Under the pieces are notes generated by a model. That model had not been told where the DNA came from. It saw only the letters and a list, made by a program, of their open reading frames with translations, and ran no database searches. From NCBI GenBank assembly GCA_037447655.1, contig JBBHKE010002482.1, positions 37,489 through 101,488 of the forward strand: a stretch of 64,000 nt of DNA, in the 5' to 3' direction. Position numbers and translations under genes: made by a program. This stretch comes from Zygnema cylindricum (lineage: Eukaryota > Streptophyta > Zygnematophyceae > Zygnematales > Zygnemataceae). Shown one piece after another: positions 21,205 through 29,639 of this stretch; position 1 is the first letter of the stretch, and the number at the start of each line of letters is the position of its first letter.

Positions 21205-22793
21205 CTACCAGTTCTCTTCTAACAGCTTGGAGAGCCGGGCCTTCTGCTGTGGGTCTAGCTGTTCACCTAGAGTCCAGTCCATCTTCTCAAGTTCCACTGC
21301 CGCCAATGCTTCCGGTGGTCTACCCAAGAGAGAGATGTCGAAGTTCAGCTCTACATGTGGGTTTGTCCCTTGTTTGGCTGTTAAAACGCTGCTGCTAACA
21401 ACTTCCTCTAAGCTGTCCTGTTCTAAGACCCCGTTCCCCCCCACTAAAGAAACTCTTGGGTCCAGTGTGCCATTGCTCCCCCCCACTGAGGAAGTTCTTG
21501 GGAATTTGGTGAATGTGAATTTTTTCCGCCTTGTCTCTCTCCCCCTCTCAAGCTTTAGAGTTGCTTGCATGGCCAACAACTGTGGAGCTTGAAGGTACGT
21601 TGTCCGTGATTGTGGAGACTGAAGGCTTGAGAATGCAAGAGAATGTTTTAGCACCCAGGAGATTGCATTTAAATCCATACTTTGTCCGATTAAACTGCAC
21701 CTTTTTGAGGCCGATACCCCCGGCGCCGCTGTGGTTCCCTGTTGAAACCCCATTGCTTGTTCCCGTTCTGTAATATTCGGCGCTGTCCACGTGGCGGTTG
21801 TACTGTCAAAGATCATTCCTGGTGCGCCCTTCCGGTAAGCGTGGCTGTTTGGAAAAGATACCAGAGTTGGTAGGGCCCTCCGTGGATACCCAGGCTTATT
21901 ACAACAGAAGAAGGGTGCTTTGTCGGATGTGATCACCGGGTGGCCATTCGCCCCGGTCCGAGGATCTGTTGGACCGTGATGTTGGGATCCGTAACCTGTG
22001 TTCTTAACAGCTGTTGGAGGATTGGAAGAGGAACCAAGTTGGTCCAATATGCCCGAACTCTGTGGGCTCTTGATCCGATCTGAGCTGCATCAAAAACTAT
22101 GGGAGTTCCTAGAACCTTGGTCACTTGGTTCCAGCTGTTGACCACCTGTTTTCTCTTATCATCTATGGGGTGTACGTTTTCCAAGACGTACCCCATTGGT
22201 GTGTCCTAGCGTTCCTGTAACCTTGTTATTAGTCTGGTCATTTGAAAGAAAATTATGCTACGGACGTCCTGGTGTCCTCGGCCCTGTCCAGCTAACGAAT
22301 ACCCCTGGCATGGCCATCCAGCGACCACCTGGTCTACCCTTCCGAGCTTTTCCAAATGGGAATTTGTGATATTATCCACATTCTGGGGAAGCGTGCGATG
22401 AGAGTTAGACATGGCGGACACCGGGAGTTGCTGTGGGTAAAGTTGGTGCAGCTGTTGCAGGCGGTACTCACTGACTGCACGGGCGTCCGGGTCAATCTCG
22501 ACTGCCGAGTAAGTTTCTATTTGATATCCGGCTTTCAAGACGGCTTCCAGATCGGAACTAATGCCAGAAAATAGAGATAGAATCCTAAGTCCTGAAAGCG
22601 GGATTTGTAGTGACACCACTTGTCGATTAAAGTCTTTCCCTTTGTTAGGAACCGTTGGAAGTTCCGACCGGGGGACTTTTGCTGCTCCGGGTGATATTGC
22701 AGCCAAGCTCCTGTCCACTTCCCGCCGAAGTGTGGCCATCTGTACCAATCGGTTCTGATACTCCCTTTCCCACCGCTTGGAAATAGGGAATTG
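21205..22793 (-). pseudogene. gypsy-1 DNMT3-like cytosine-C5 DNA methyltransferase domain
   Basis: The domain lies between protease and reverse transcriptase. Motif I is LRILSLFSGI (about 22560-22574), motif II AVEIDP (about 22488-22502), motif IV VVAGWPCQGYS with the catalytic Cys at 22308-22310, motif VI YVLENVHP (about 22173-22181), and motif VIII SRAHRVRAYWTNL (about 22037-22073). The C-terminal part has TEREQAMGFQQG and RCSLIGQSM. The order and the AHR motif resemble the DNMT3 family. It is broken by TAG at 22206-22208 and a shift near 22000. A methyltransferase could act on the element's own DNA or on host silencing; its role is unknown. Gypsy-2 and the unrelated gypsy-4 carry it at the same place. 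Confidence 0.9.
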
Positions 22794-23450
22794 CTAGATA
22801 GAATCAACGATATCGTTAGAGTATTTGAACAACTCTGAGGGGGTTGAAGCAGAGTAGACGGGATAGCATCCAGACACCAGAACAGTCTTTTTTCCCCGGT
22901 TCCACAAATCCAAGGGGACCACCACTTTTGTTCCTTCAGGATCCTCAGGGTTTAAGACTGTAACTTGTTCCTTCCATATGCTCAACTCCATGTTCAATCT
23001 TGTCCACGTAGCCATACCCAGCAAAATTTCAAATTGCTTACCTTCCATCACTAGGAAGGGGAGCCAAATCTGCACATGTTGGCGTGCGTCGTTAGCAAAT
23101 TCGATTTCCATGGCTTTTATGATCCCATATACTGGTTGGCTGCCACTGCTGACCATGCTCAAGCACATGTCACTTGGACTGATTTTTGGCCGGAGTTCCT
23201 CGGGCATTTGTTGTAACGCTGATGTAGTTATTAGGTTTGGAAGAGCTCCCGTATCCACTACTACATCTTGGTACCCGCCGTATCCATTAAGTTTAAAATT
23301 TCCCGTCCTGTTGAGAATAAGGGTCACCGAAAGGGCCTTATAATCCCTATCTGCCATAGAGGTTTTTGGTTGTGACGACATGAAGACTGTCTTGGGCGAT
23401 GCTGCCAACGCGACGCTCTTCCTCATAATGTGAATTTCTTCCCCTAATGC
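22794..23450 (-). pseudogene. gypsy-1 aspartic protease
   Basis: The region has the retropepsin active site VVVDTGALPNLI and, later, the FEILLGMATW flap and second signature region. It is in frame with gag across a TAG at 23451-23453, where gypsy-2 has CAG. It ends at TAG 22794-22796, and this stop is shared with gypsy-2 at 31131-31133. In both copies the next codons are CAA TTC and the methyltransferase frame continues without a shift. Upstream, MRKSVALAA follows a short linker. Confidence 0.9.
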
Positions 23451-26400
23451 CTAAATGAGGGCTTCTTCGGGCAGATTGTGGGAGGAGGCAAGTGTTTTGA
23501 CATGCGTCAAAGCGTAGGGCATCAATTGTCGTACTAGCATAACTGCCGGTTTGGAGGAAGGAGGGAGAGCTTTGGGCGATGAAATGGGTGAGTCCTCGTC
23601 TTCCGATTTCTCCTGTTCCCCCCCCCCTGCTTCCTCACTTTCTGCGTCAGAATTTCCCGTAGGAGGTGTAATTGGCGGATCTGTGAACGGTCTCTCAGCC
23701 ATGTATCTGTCGAACCACTCCTGATCTGTTTCAGTGGTTGAAGTATTTCCTTTCGGCTGTGTCTTCTTGTAATCTTCAAAATCGGGAGGAAGTTTCTTCG
23801 GAGGCGGAGGAGGCGGGTTTGTCGGCTTGATTCCCAGTCCAATGTTACTGTTCAGAAGGACTGCTCGCGGGGCAAAGGATAAGGGGCCTGTGGCTTTGCG
23901 ACTGTGGTCCTTTTGTTCCATCGATTGCTTGTCTTTCCTTTGGGAGGACGTGGTAAAGCGCAGTTGCCTGCGACTGTCCCCTACACCAACGTTCCATGCT
24001 CCGGACAGAAATGTCCTAGCATGTTGAGCCTTTGGAGGCTCCAAATCCCAACCCATCAGGTCATCATCATCTCCACCCAATGTGGTCTGCTGCTCCAGCT
24101 CCGCTAGCTGTTGTAGCAGTTCTTGTTTTTGTTTCTGCAGTTTCTGAGCCGGCGTAAGAGGTTGAGGAGTGCGGGCAGTGGATCTCAGTCGTAGAGCGGC
24201 CAGTTCCGTTGCCAAAGCGGCCAACTGAGTGCTTTGTTGCTGAATGATTCGTTCCGGTGTCAGTCTGCTGGGGCCCGGTTCATTTGGAGATCGTCCCCAG
24301 GGATACAAAAGTTGCAGTGGCAGAGGATTAACGGCAGTTTCCCCTTCGCCTGTAAACAATGCATACTGCATCATCTCCTTAGGAACCCCATTTTTCCGAA
24401 AGCATTGCCCCTCTTTGTGGCCCATGAACCCACAAGCTTCACATTTTGATCCTTCAGTGGTATACTTCCCCCTTAGCTCATTCGAGATTTGAGCGTCATC
24501 AAATTTTGGAAGTCGGATTTGTCTCAACTGGGATTGAGACATTTTGGCGGTTTCAGAGCGTGGAGTAGGTTTATAGGTTTCTTTAGTGACCGGGGTTCGG
24601 TCTCCTCCTCCGCTTCCTTGCTTGCGTTCTTGCTGTTTCCTTGTCCTTTCCGCACGCTCCCTCTCAAACTCCTTCTGCTTGATGGCGAGTTCTGGTTTGA
24701 GCTTTCGGGGGCACCTCTTCCATCCGTGACCGGGCTGGTTACAGTTCAGGCAGTCGTAAAGAAATACTTTTTCATCCCCCCCCATTGCAGGTTCTGGTCG
24801 GGCAACCGCTTCCTGTTTCCCTTTAAGCTTCCGCAAAGCTTGCAGTTCTGTCTGTTCGTCGTGGCTGAGCGTTGTTTCCCCGGCGAAACCTGCAAAGTTG
24901 GCTCTGGATTTTCCGGTGACAGCCTTTTCTCGTGCCTCGCTATTAACAAAATGATCATACAATTTCATTGCAGCCAATGAAATTTCTTGAGCTGTGGGAT
25001 TTCGATCGTGTATGGCCTGACTGGCACTCCAATTGTCTAGAGCAGCCTGCCCCGTTGGCCCGAAGGAATTTCGAACAGCGACATAATATTTGGTAGCCAT
25101 AGCCGGTGTATCGATGGTGGACAGTTTGGTCTTCTGGCAGAGGCTGGAGAGTCGGTTGAACAGCGTCTGGGGAGTTTCATTCTTCAAACAGCGGAAGTCT
25201 GTGAACTCCTTGATGGCAGTTTCATTCCTTTCTGTGTAAAGGAGTCTCCAAGCGTCCAGAAGAGTGGTACAGGGATTGGGATTGGCAACCATCCGGGTTG
25301 CCGCTTCAGCTGCTTGTACTGCCTGAAGGTGGTTGACGTAGGCCCTGCCTTGGGCCTGAAGTTTCATATCCATGGTGAAAGTGGGGGTGAGAGGAGCTGC
25401 GGCTGCGGCGGCCAGGTCGGCTGCTGCTTGAAGAGCCTCGGCGTCCAGATCCGGATCCGATATTTTGATACTGGGGGCCATCAACAGAGGTTGACGTTCC
25501 TTGTAATCGGCCAAAGCTCCTCCGGCTAGATAATTGACCATCATCGGAAACAGGGTTGTTTCAAAATCTGCAGGAATGGCCCCTCCCCTGTATTTGTTGA
25601 TTTCAGATTGGGTGAACGACTTCCACAACAATTCGAAATCAGAGAAAGCGATTCCCGAGCTATCTCCTGTGAAGATCCTTACGTCCCCCATTTTTTTTCC
25701 CTCCTCTGCAAGGTTGGTGAACTGTGAAGAGGAGGTTCCGGTTGGGCTAACAAACTGAACCGGTGAGATTACCCCTGGATCTGCGTTGTCTGGTTCGGGC
25801 CCGACTCCTTCTTCGGTAGAGGGAGCGGTCTGACGAGAGATAGTACTTCCCCCCACTGAGAAAGTTACGGTTACTGGTGGGATAGTGAGATGACCAGTAT
25901 CTCCCTGGAGTTGGCCCTTGGGAAACGAGGAGCTTATCACCTTGGGAAAAGCTGCCCGAAGTCCTGCCCCTCTATACCCAGGAGATGCCTGTTCCCCCCG
26001 GCGAACTGTTTCCACCGAGGGAATGTTGAGAATAGGTTTAGTCACCGGTGGTTCTTGAGGGATTGGTGGAGAAGGGGATGGAGATGGCCGAGGACTACGA
26101 GGGAAAGGGGTCTGTCTCCGTGTACGCCTACTGGAGGTTTCTGGTGGCGGAGTTCCTTCGCTAGAACCGGGAGAACGTCGGTGAGGAGGAGAGTAGGCAG
26201 GAACGTCGTACTTGTAGGGTAAGACAGGTGGTCCCGGTGACCCACGAACCGCAGCGGCCGGAGAAACAGGAGGCGAAGGAGAGGATGCCTGAGGTGGCGA
26301 TGGAGGAGGAGTGGTAAGTCCGAGGGAAATGTGTAGTCTCTGGTCGGGTTGTAGCTGCACCACGGCTTCCACGGTAGAAGATCCCTTGACCGAGACAGCT

Positions 26401-26744
26401 GTAGGGAGACCTGTAGCTGCGGCTACCGGACTTTTCGGCAAATCTGCACCCACCCCACTTTTGTTAGGCCCTGTTGTTTCCTCCCCTTCCCGCTGAAGAG
26501 GAGATTCTGGTCTCGGTTCTGGTGAAGTCCGGGGATCTCGCGTGACAGGAGGAGTTGCCTGATCCAGAGGTTGTACTTCCGTCGCAGGACCTGTTCTACG
26601 AGGAGGTGCTACCTGTCCACTAAGGATTCCCCCAGATCTCCGTCTAGCCTCCCGTATCAGGATCAGCTCCTGTTCCAATGCTCTCTTCCTTTCCTCTTCA
26701 AGGGCATCCCAATCTATTGCGACGGGTCCGGCCCCCGGCCGTAG
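23451..26744 (-). CDS. gypsy-1 Gag, central and C-terminal part
   Basis: About 1,100 residues are open. A Pro/Ser-rich N-terminal third is followed by a helical capsid-like region (SDFELLWKSFTQSEINKYRG; AWRLLYTERNETAIKEFTDF; TLFNRLSSLCQKTK). Two zinc knuckles follow: CLNCNQPGHGWKRC (about 24711-24752) and CEACGFMGHKEGQC (about 24403-24444). A Gln/Leu coiled-coil-like stretch (LQKQKQELLQQLAELEQQ) and a Pro-rich tail complete it. At about 1,400 residues with the N-terminal piece, this Gag is several times the usual gypsy size. The frame is joined to the N-terminal part by one shift near 26745, since gypsy-2 is continuous there. Confidence 0.88.
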   Translation of the reverse strand, partial: LRPGAGPVAIDWDALEEERKRALEQELILIREARRRSGGILSGQVAPPRRTGPATEVQPLDQATPPVTRDPRTSPEPRPESPLQREGEETTGPNKSGVGADLPKSPVAAATGLPTAVSVKGSSTVEAVVQLQPDQRLHISLGLTTPPPSPPQASSPSPPVSPAAAVRGSPGPPVLPYKYDVPAYSPPHRRSPGSSEGTPPPETSSRRTRRQTPFPRSPRPSPSPSPPIPQEPPVTKPILNIPSVETVRRGEQASPGYRGAGLRAAFPKVISSSFPKGQLQGDTGHLTIPPVTVTFSVGGSTISRQTAPSTEEGVGPEPDNADPGVISPVQFVSPTGTSSSQFTNLAEEGKKMGDVRIFTGDSSGIAFSDFELLWKSFTQSEINKYRGGAIPADFETTLFPMMVNYLAGGALADYKERQPLLMAPSIKISDPDLDAEALQAAADLAAAAAAPLTPTFTMDMKLQAQGRAYVNHLQAVQAAEAATRMVANPNPCTTLLDAWRLLYTERNETAIKEFTDFRCLKNETPQTLFNRLSSLCQKTKLSTIDTPAMATKYYVAVRNSFGPTGQAALDNWSASQAIHDRNPTAQEISLAAMKLYDHFVNSEAREKAVTGKSRANFAGFAGETTLSHDEQTELQALRKLKGKQEAVARPEPAMGGDEKVFLYDCLNCNQPGHGWKRCPRKLKPELAIKQKEFERERAERTRKQQERKQGSGGGDRTPVTKETYKPTPRSETAKMSQSQLRQIRLPKFDDAQISNELRGKYTTEGSKCEACGFMGHKEGQCFRKNGVPKEMMQYALFTGEGETAVNPLPLQLLYPWGRSPNEPGPSRLTPERIIQQQSTQLAALATELAALRLRSTARTPQPLTPAQKLQKQKQELLQQLAELEQQTTLGGDDDDLMGWDLEPPKAQHARTFLSGAWNVGVGDSRRQLRFTTSSQRKDKQSMEQKDHSRKATGPLSFAPRAVLLNSNIGLGIKPTNPPPPPPKKLPPDFEDYKKTQPKGNTSTTETDQEWFDRYMAERPFTDPPITPPTGNSDAESEEAGGGEQEKSEDEDSPISSPKALPPSSKPAVMLVRQLMPYALTHVKTLASSHNLPEEALI

Positions 26745-27765
26745 CCTTATCCTGCGATCGCAGAATCTCAACCAATTTCTGGGTGCTGCTCACCACACCC
26801 GAGAGATCCGCAATCCCCAAACCGGGTACCTCAGGGTCCGTAGGCCTGGAACGCCATAGTCCTTCGGATGGTCGGACAACTGGGCCCGAAGGAGGCATAG
26901 AACTCTGGGAAACTGAGGCAGAAGGAAAGAACGGCTCGTCTTTGACCAGGGGAGCGAATCGACCTTTGCTGTCCCGATGGCTGAACCGGAAATCTTTCTT
27001 AGGCTCAGGTACCTTTCGCTTGCTACTCCCTTCCCTGGTCCGGCCCCGAGAAGTTGCTATGCCCCTAGAAGGTCTACTAGTAGCAGTTTCCTGAGATATG
27101 GTGGGCTGTGGTCGTGAAGTGGACGGCATCTCCGGTTGCTCTCGGGCTGAGATGGGAGAGCCACTCTCGGACGAGCTACTCAGAATCTCCACTACTCCTC
27201 CCACAGGGCGTATGATCCGGGCTCGGTCACTTCTGGCAACCCGCTGCACCAGCTCCTTCTTAACCTTCAACTCATGGATATTGTGAAGGGCTAGAATCTC
27301 CTTACGACCGGGTCGGTTAGGGTCCGACAAGAGTTCAGGATCCATGTATGTCTCCACTATTGGAGCCTTAGATCTGGTATAACGTACCACCTCGGGAGGG
27401 TGGCCTGGGACCGCTTCCTTGTGAGCCAAACCCTTTCTACGAGATCGGGGAGATAAAGGTTGTTTTTCTACCTTCCCCGTGGCCCTAGCCCTGGCGGCCT
27501 CGGACAACGTCGGAAAGTTTTCAGGGGAAAAGACTGGAGGAGGTGGAGGTGAGGGTTGCCTCTCTGTCGGCCTTGGAGGAGTCTCGACGACAACCGGAGG
27601 GGGCATCATCCCCTTAAGAAACTGTTCAATGTTCAAAGCAGAGGTGAAAGGGACCGATCCCTCAGGCACCTGGGACTCTTCCTCTCGTGCCACCCCTTCT
27701 TGTCTTTCCTGTTCTTCCGGACTAACACCGGAAGGATCCCTATCCGGAGATTCTCCTCCGCCCAT
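26698..27765 (-). CDS. gypsy-1 Gag, N-terminal part
   Basis: The ATG at 27763-27765 is the first after the primer site and starts MGGGESPDRDPSG; gypsy-2 has a matching start, MRRGEVHDNDLPG, at 36388. The 355-residue piece is rich in Pro, Ser, Arg and Glu and has no recognised domain. Blocks shared with gypsy-2 include ILALHNIHELKVKKELVQR, VVEILSSSSES and VVSSTQKLV. The last ~20 residues are out of frame after the shift near 26745. Its function is unknown; a matrix- or chaperone-like role in particle assembly is possible. Confidence 0.82.
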   Translation of the reverse strand: MGGGESPDRDPSGVSPEEQERQEGVAREEESQVPEGSVPFTSALNIEQFLKGMMPPPVVVETPPRPTERQPSPPPPPVFSPENFPTLSEAARARATGKVEKQPLSPRSRRKGLAHKEAVPGHPPEVVRYTRSKAPIVETYMDPELLSDPNRPGRKEILALHNIHELKVKKELVQRVARSDRARIIRPVGGVVEILSSSSESGSPISAREQPEMPSTSRPQPTISQETATSRPSRGIATSRGRTREGSSKRKVPEPKKDFRFSHRDSKGRFAPLVKDEPFFPSASVSQSSMPPSGPVVRPSEGLWRSRPTDPEVPGLGIADLSGVVSSTQKLVEILRSQDKATAGGRTRRNRLGCP

Positions 27766-27839
27766 GACTTACACAAGCAGATGAGCTAGATTTCTCGGAT
27801 AAAATACACCACCCTAAGCAGCTATCCTCTTAAACAAAA

Positions 27840-27862
27840 GGGGACAGGTGGCTTTTCAGTAC
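27840..27862 (-). promoter_or_regulatory. Self-complementary primer-binding site of gypsy-1
   Basis: These 23 bases follow A1 directly. They are complementary to the predicted 5' end of the element's own transcript: 21 of 23 bases pair with 28417-28439 in A1 and 22 of 23 with 17374-17396 in A2. No tRNA 3' end is recognisable. This is the layout of self-primed elements such as Tf1. Confidence 0.8.
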
Positions 27863-29044
27863 TGTGCTACTCCGCTGGAAGCCCACTAAATGCCACACTC
27901 CCAGCTACTCTCCAAAGAATAGGAAGGAAATGAGAGTCGTCCGATCCTTTCCGCGAAAACTCCGGACAAACCCAAAGATGACCACAAGAGTGTGCAAATA
28001 ACTCCCACGCAGAAATATAGAAATAATAAGCTTTTCAGATTAAACAATATCACCTTGCCCCAGAGAATGAAATTAAAGATAGAAATGAATGATAACGGCG
28101 AAGCAAATTCACATACCCCGGAGTGCAACGATGGCCAAACTCAGCAGAAGAAACCTCTCCCAATGGCCCCGAAGACCGGTATGAGTCTCCCTCAACCCTC
28201 CCGGTTCCACCGCAAGGATCCGACAAGACTCTTCTTAGTTTCAAACAACGAAAGTCCAAACCGCCCAAAGAGAGAATAGTGCCAACTACCCACCCGTGCT
28301 ACGGTCTCCACAAAAGACAATCCAAAACAAAGATGGCAATAGAGTCCATGACAAAATGCAACCGTTCTCCAATAGAAAGATTGATTTAAATTCTCTGGGG
28401 GTTTTCTCAGGAGACAGTACTGAAAAGCAACCTGTCTCCTTCGACCCCTAGTTCCTTATACAATTTGAGTTTGTCCTACTGCAAGTTCTAAAGTCAAAGC
28501 AATTTAGCAAGCCAATCAGCGGCCAGCAATTGTTATCGTCCTGACATAAGACAAAACAGACTGTACTACACTCAAGGCTAAAATATAGACGACTGGATTC
28601 GGTTGAATTGGCGGCCGAAGGTCCTTCTATAATACACAAAATGGAAACAAAGTTCTGACTCGACGTGAAACCGCCTAACTTTGTCCCTACGTCATAAATG
28701 CTTTGCCCGGTAGTTGGGCCTGAACTAACATCATACTGACAGCTAACAGTAAGATCTACGGGATAATCCCAAATGTGACGTGTCGTTTTCTAAGGTATCC
28801 CTCTACTAGAGCTACATAGAACATACACTATAATGGATCAGACACTTTGCACCGGACTAACTCCTCAGGTCGACCTCCGTTTAAGGTGAACTAAAGTGCG
28901 TAGTGTTCCAGGATGAAAATAGAAAAGATCTGATCCGGCTGATTGTCCTCTTCCTTCTCAGTACGCTAGAGTCCGTACAAAGTGGAATGAAGCCCCGGAA
29001 CTCCTGGGAGTGCAAATGTGCCGAAGATGCACACGCGCTTGACA
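27863..29044 (-). repeat. gypsy-1 terminal repeat A1
   Basis: On the minus strand it starts TGTCAAGCGCG at 29044 and ends GTAGCACA at 27863. It matches A2 along its length; over the outermost ~185 bases about one in ten positions differs. Its start abuts gypsy-2 reverse transcriptase directly. It has no B segment at either side. Confidence 0.9.
28431..28460 (-). promoter_or_regulatory. gypsy-1 core promoter (TATA box and predicted transcript start)
   Basis: TATAAG on the minus strand lies at 28455-28460. The GGAGACAGG word that begins the self-complementary block starts 21 bases downstream, so initiation about 25-30 bases from TATA would fall inside it. A2 (17412-17417) and gypsy-3 (39711-39716) keep the same 21-base spacing. 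Confidence 0.65.
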
Positions 29045-29600
29045 CCTCGTCCATGGCACGTTGGAATTTGGCTGGCGCATTCTTCAGCCCGAATGGCATG
29101 TAGAGCCATTCGTACAACCTGGACCCTGCCCAAAAAGCTGTCCTTTCCTGGTGCTTTGGCTCCATCGTGATCTAGTGGAATCCATTCTTGATGTCTAGGG
29201 TGGAGTAAATGGTGGCCCCGACCAGCGAGTCAAAAATCTCTTCCGGGGTAGGCATTGGGTATCCGTCAGGTACAGTTGCTGTGTTAAGCATCCAGTAGTC
29301 TCCACACATCCGAAAGTTTACCGTTTTCCTAGAAGAGTCCTTCTTGGGTGGGAGAACGGTAGGGGACGCAAATCCATGGAGTCCGGTACTTTCCTGCACC
29401 AATCCTGCTTCCACCTAAGTTTGTACCTTTGCAGTGATGAATTCCTTTTCCTTGAAACTGAGAGAGTACTGCTTCTACCAAACAGTAGACGTCTCGTCTA
29501 CTAAATTGATTTGAAAGGGGGTCCCATTGTAGATGCCTACGTTGATATCTGACGAGGAGAACACTTGTTTGTTCTTCTCCAACACGTCAAAGAGCCGGGC
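29045..29600 (-). pseudogene. gypsy-2 reverse transcriptase, N-terminal part
   Basis: Blocks HGFASPTVLPPKKDSS, FRMCGDYWMLNTATV, YSTLDIKNGFH, YMPFGLKNAPAKFQRAMDE are recognisable, as in gypsy-1, but YIDD is absent because the sequence ends at 29045. A TAG near 29172 and another near 29415 interrupt the frame, and Q-V-F before the polymerase start is intact, which shows what the gypsy-1 stop at 21205 replaced. Confidence 0.92.
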
Positions 29601-29639
29601 CTTTTGCTGAGGGTCCAACTGCTCCCATAAAGTCGAATC

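Larger units (their letters stand above)
16616..29044 (-). mobile_element. gypsy-1: Ty3/gypsy retrotransposon with methyltransferase, PHD finger and split terminal repeats
   Basis: Read on the minus strand from 29044 to 16616, the order is A1 repeat, self-complementary primer site, gag, protease, DNMT3-like methyltransferase, reverse transcriptase, RNase H, integrase, PHD-like finger, purine tract, then B1, A2, B2. It spans 12.4 kb. The outer ends are TGTCAAGC and GCTCGACA, near-inverted copies of each other. Pol is interrupted by about eight nonsense codons and two or three shifts. The flanks do not match: gypsy-2 reverse transcriptase lies on the 5' side and copia-3 on the 3' side. No target duplication is therefore visible, and rearrangement or misassembly is possible. 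Confidence 0.93.

Noticed and set aside
18801-23453. Host genetic code with TAG read as Gln
   Set aside because: Several TAGs stand at Gln codons of sister copies, but others replace Leu or Glu. Copia-1, -2 and -3 use TAG as their conserved final stop, and the same copies also carry frameshifts. Decay explains all of it.
24489-24980. 163-residue plus-strand frame
   Set aside because: It is antisense to a well-supported Gag with two zinc knuckles; composition and homology favour the minus strand.
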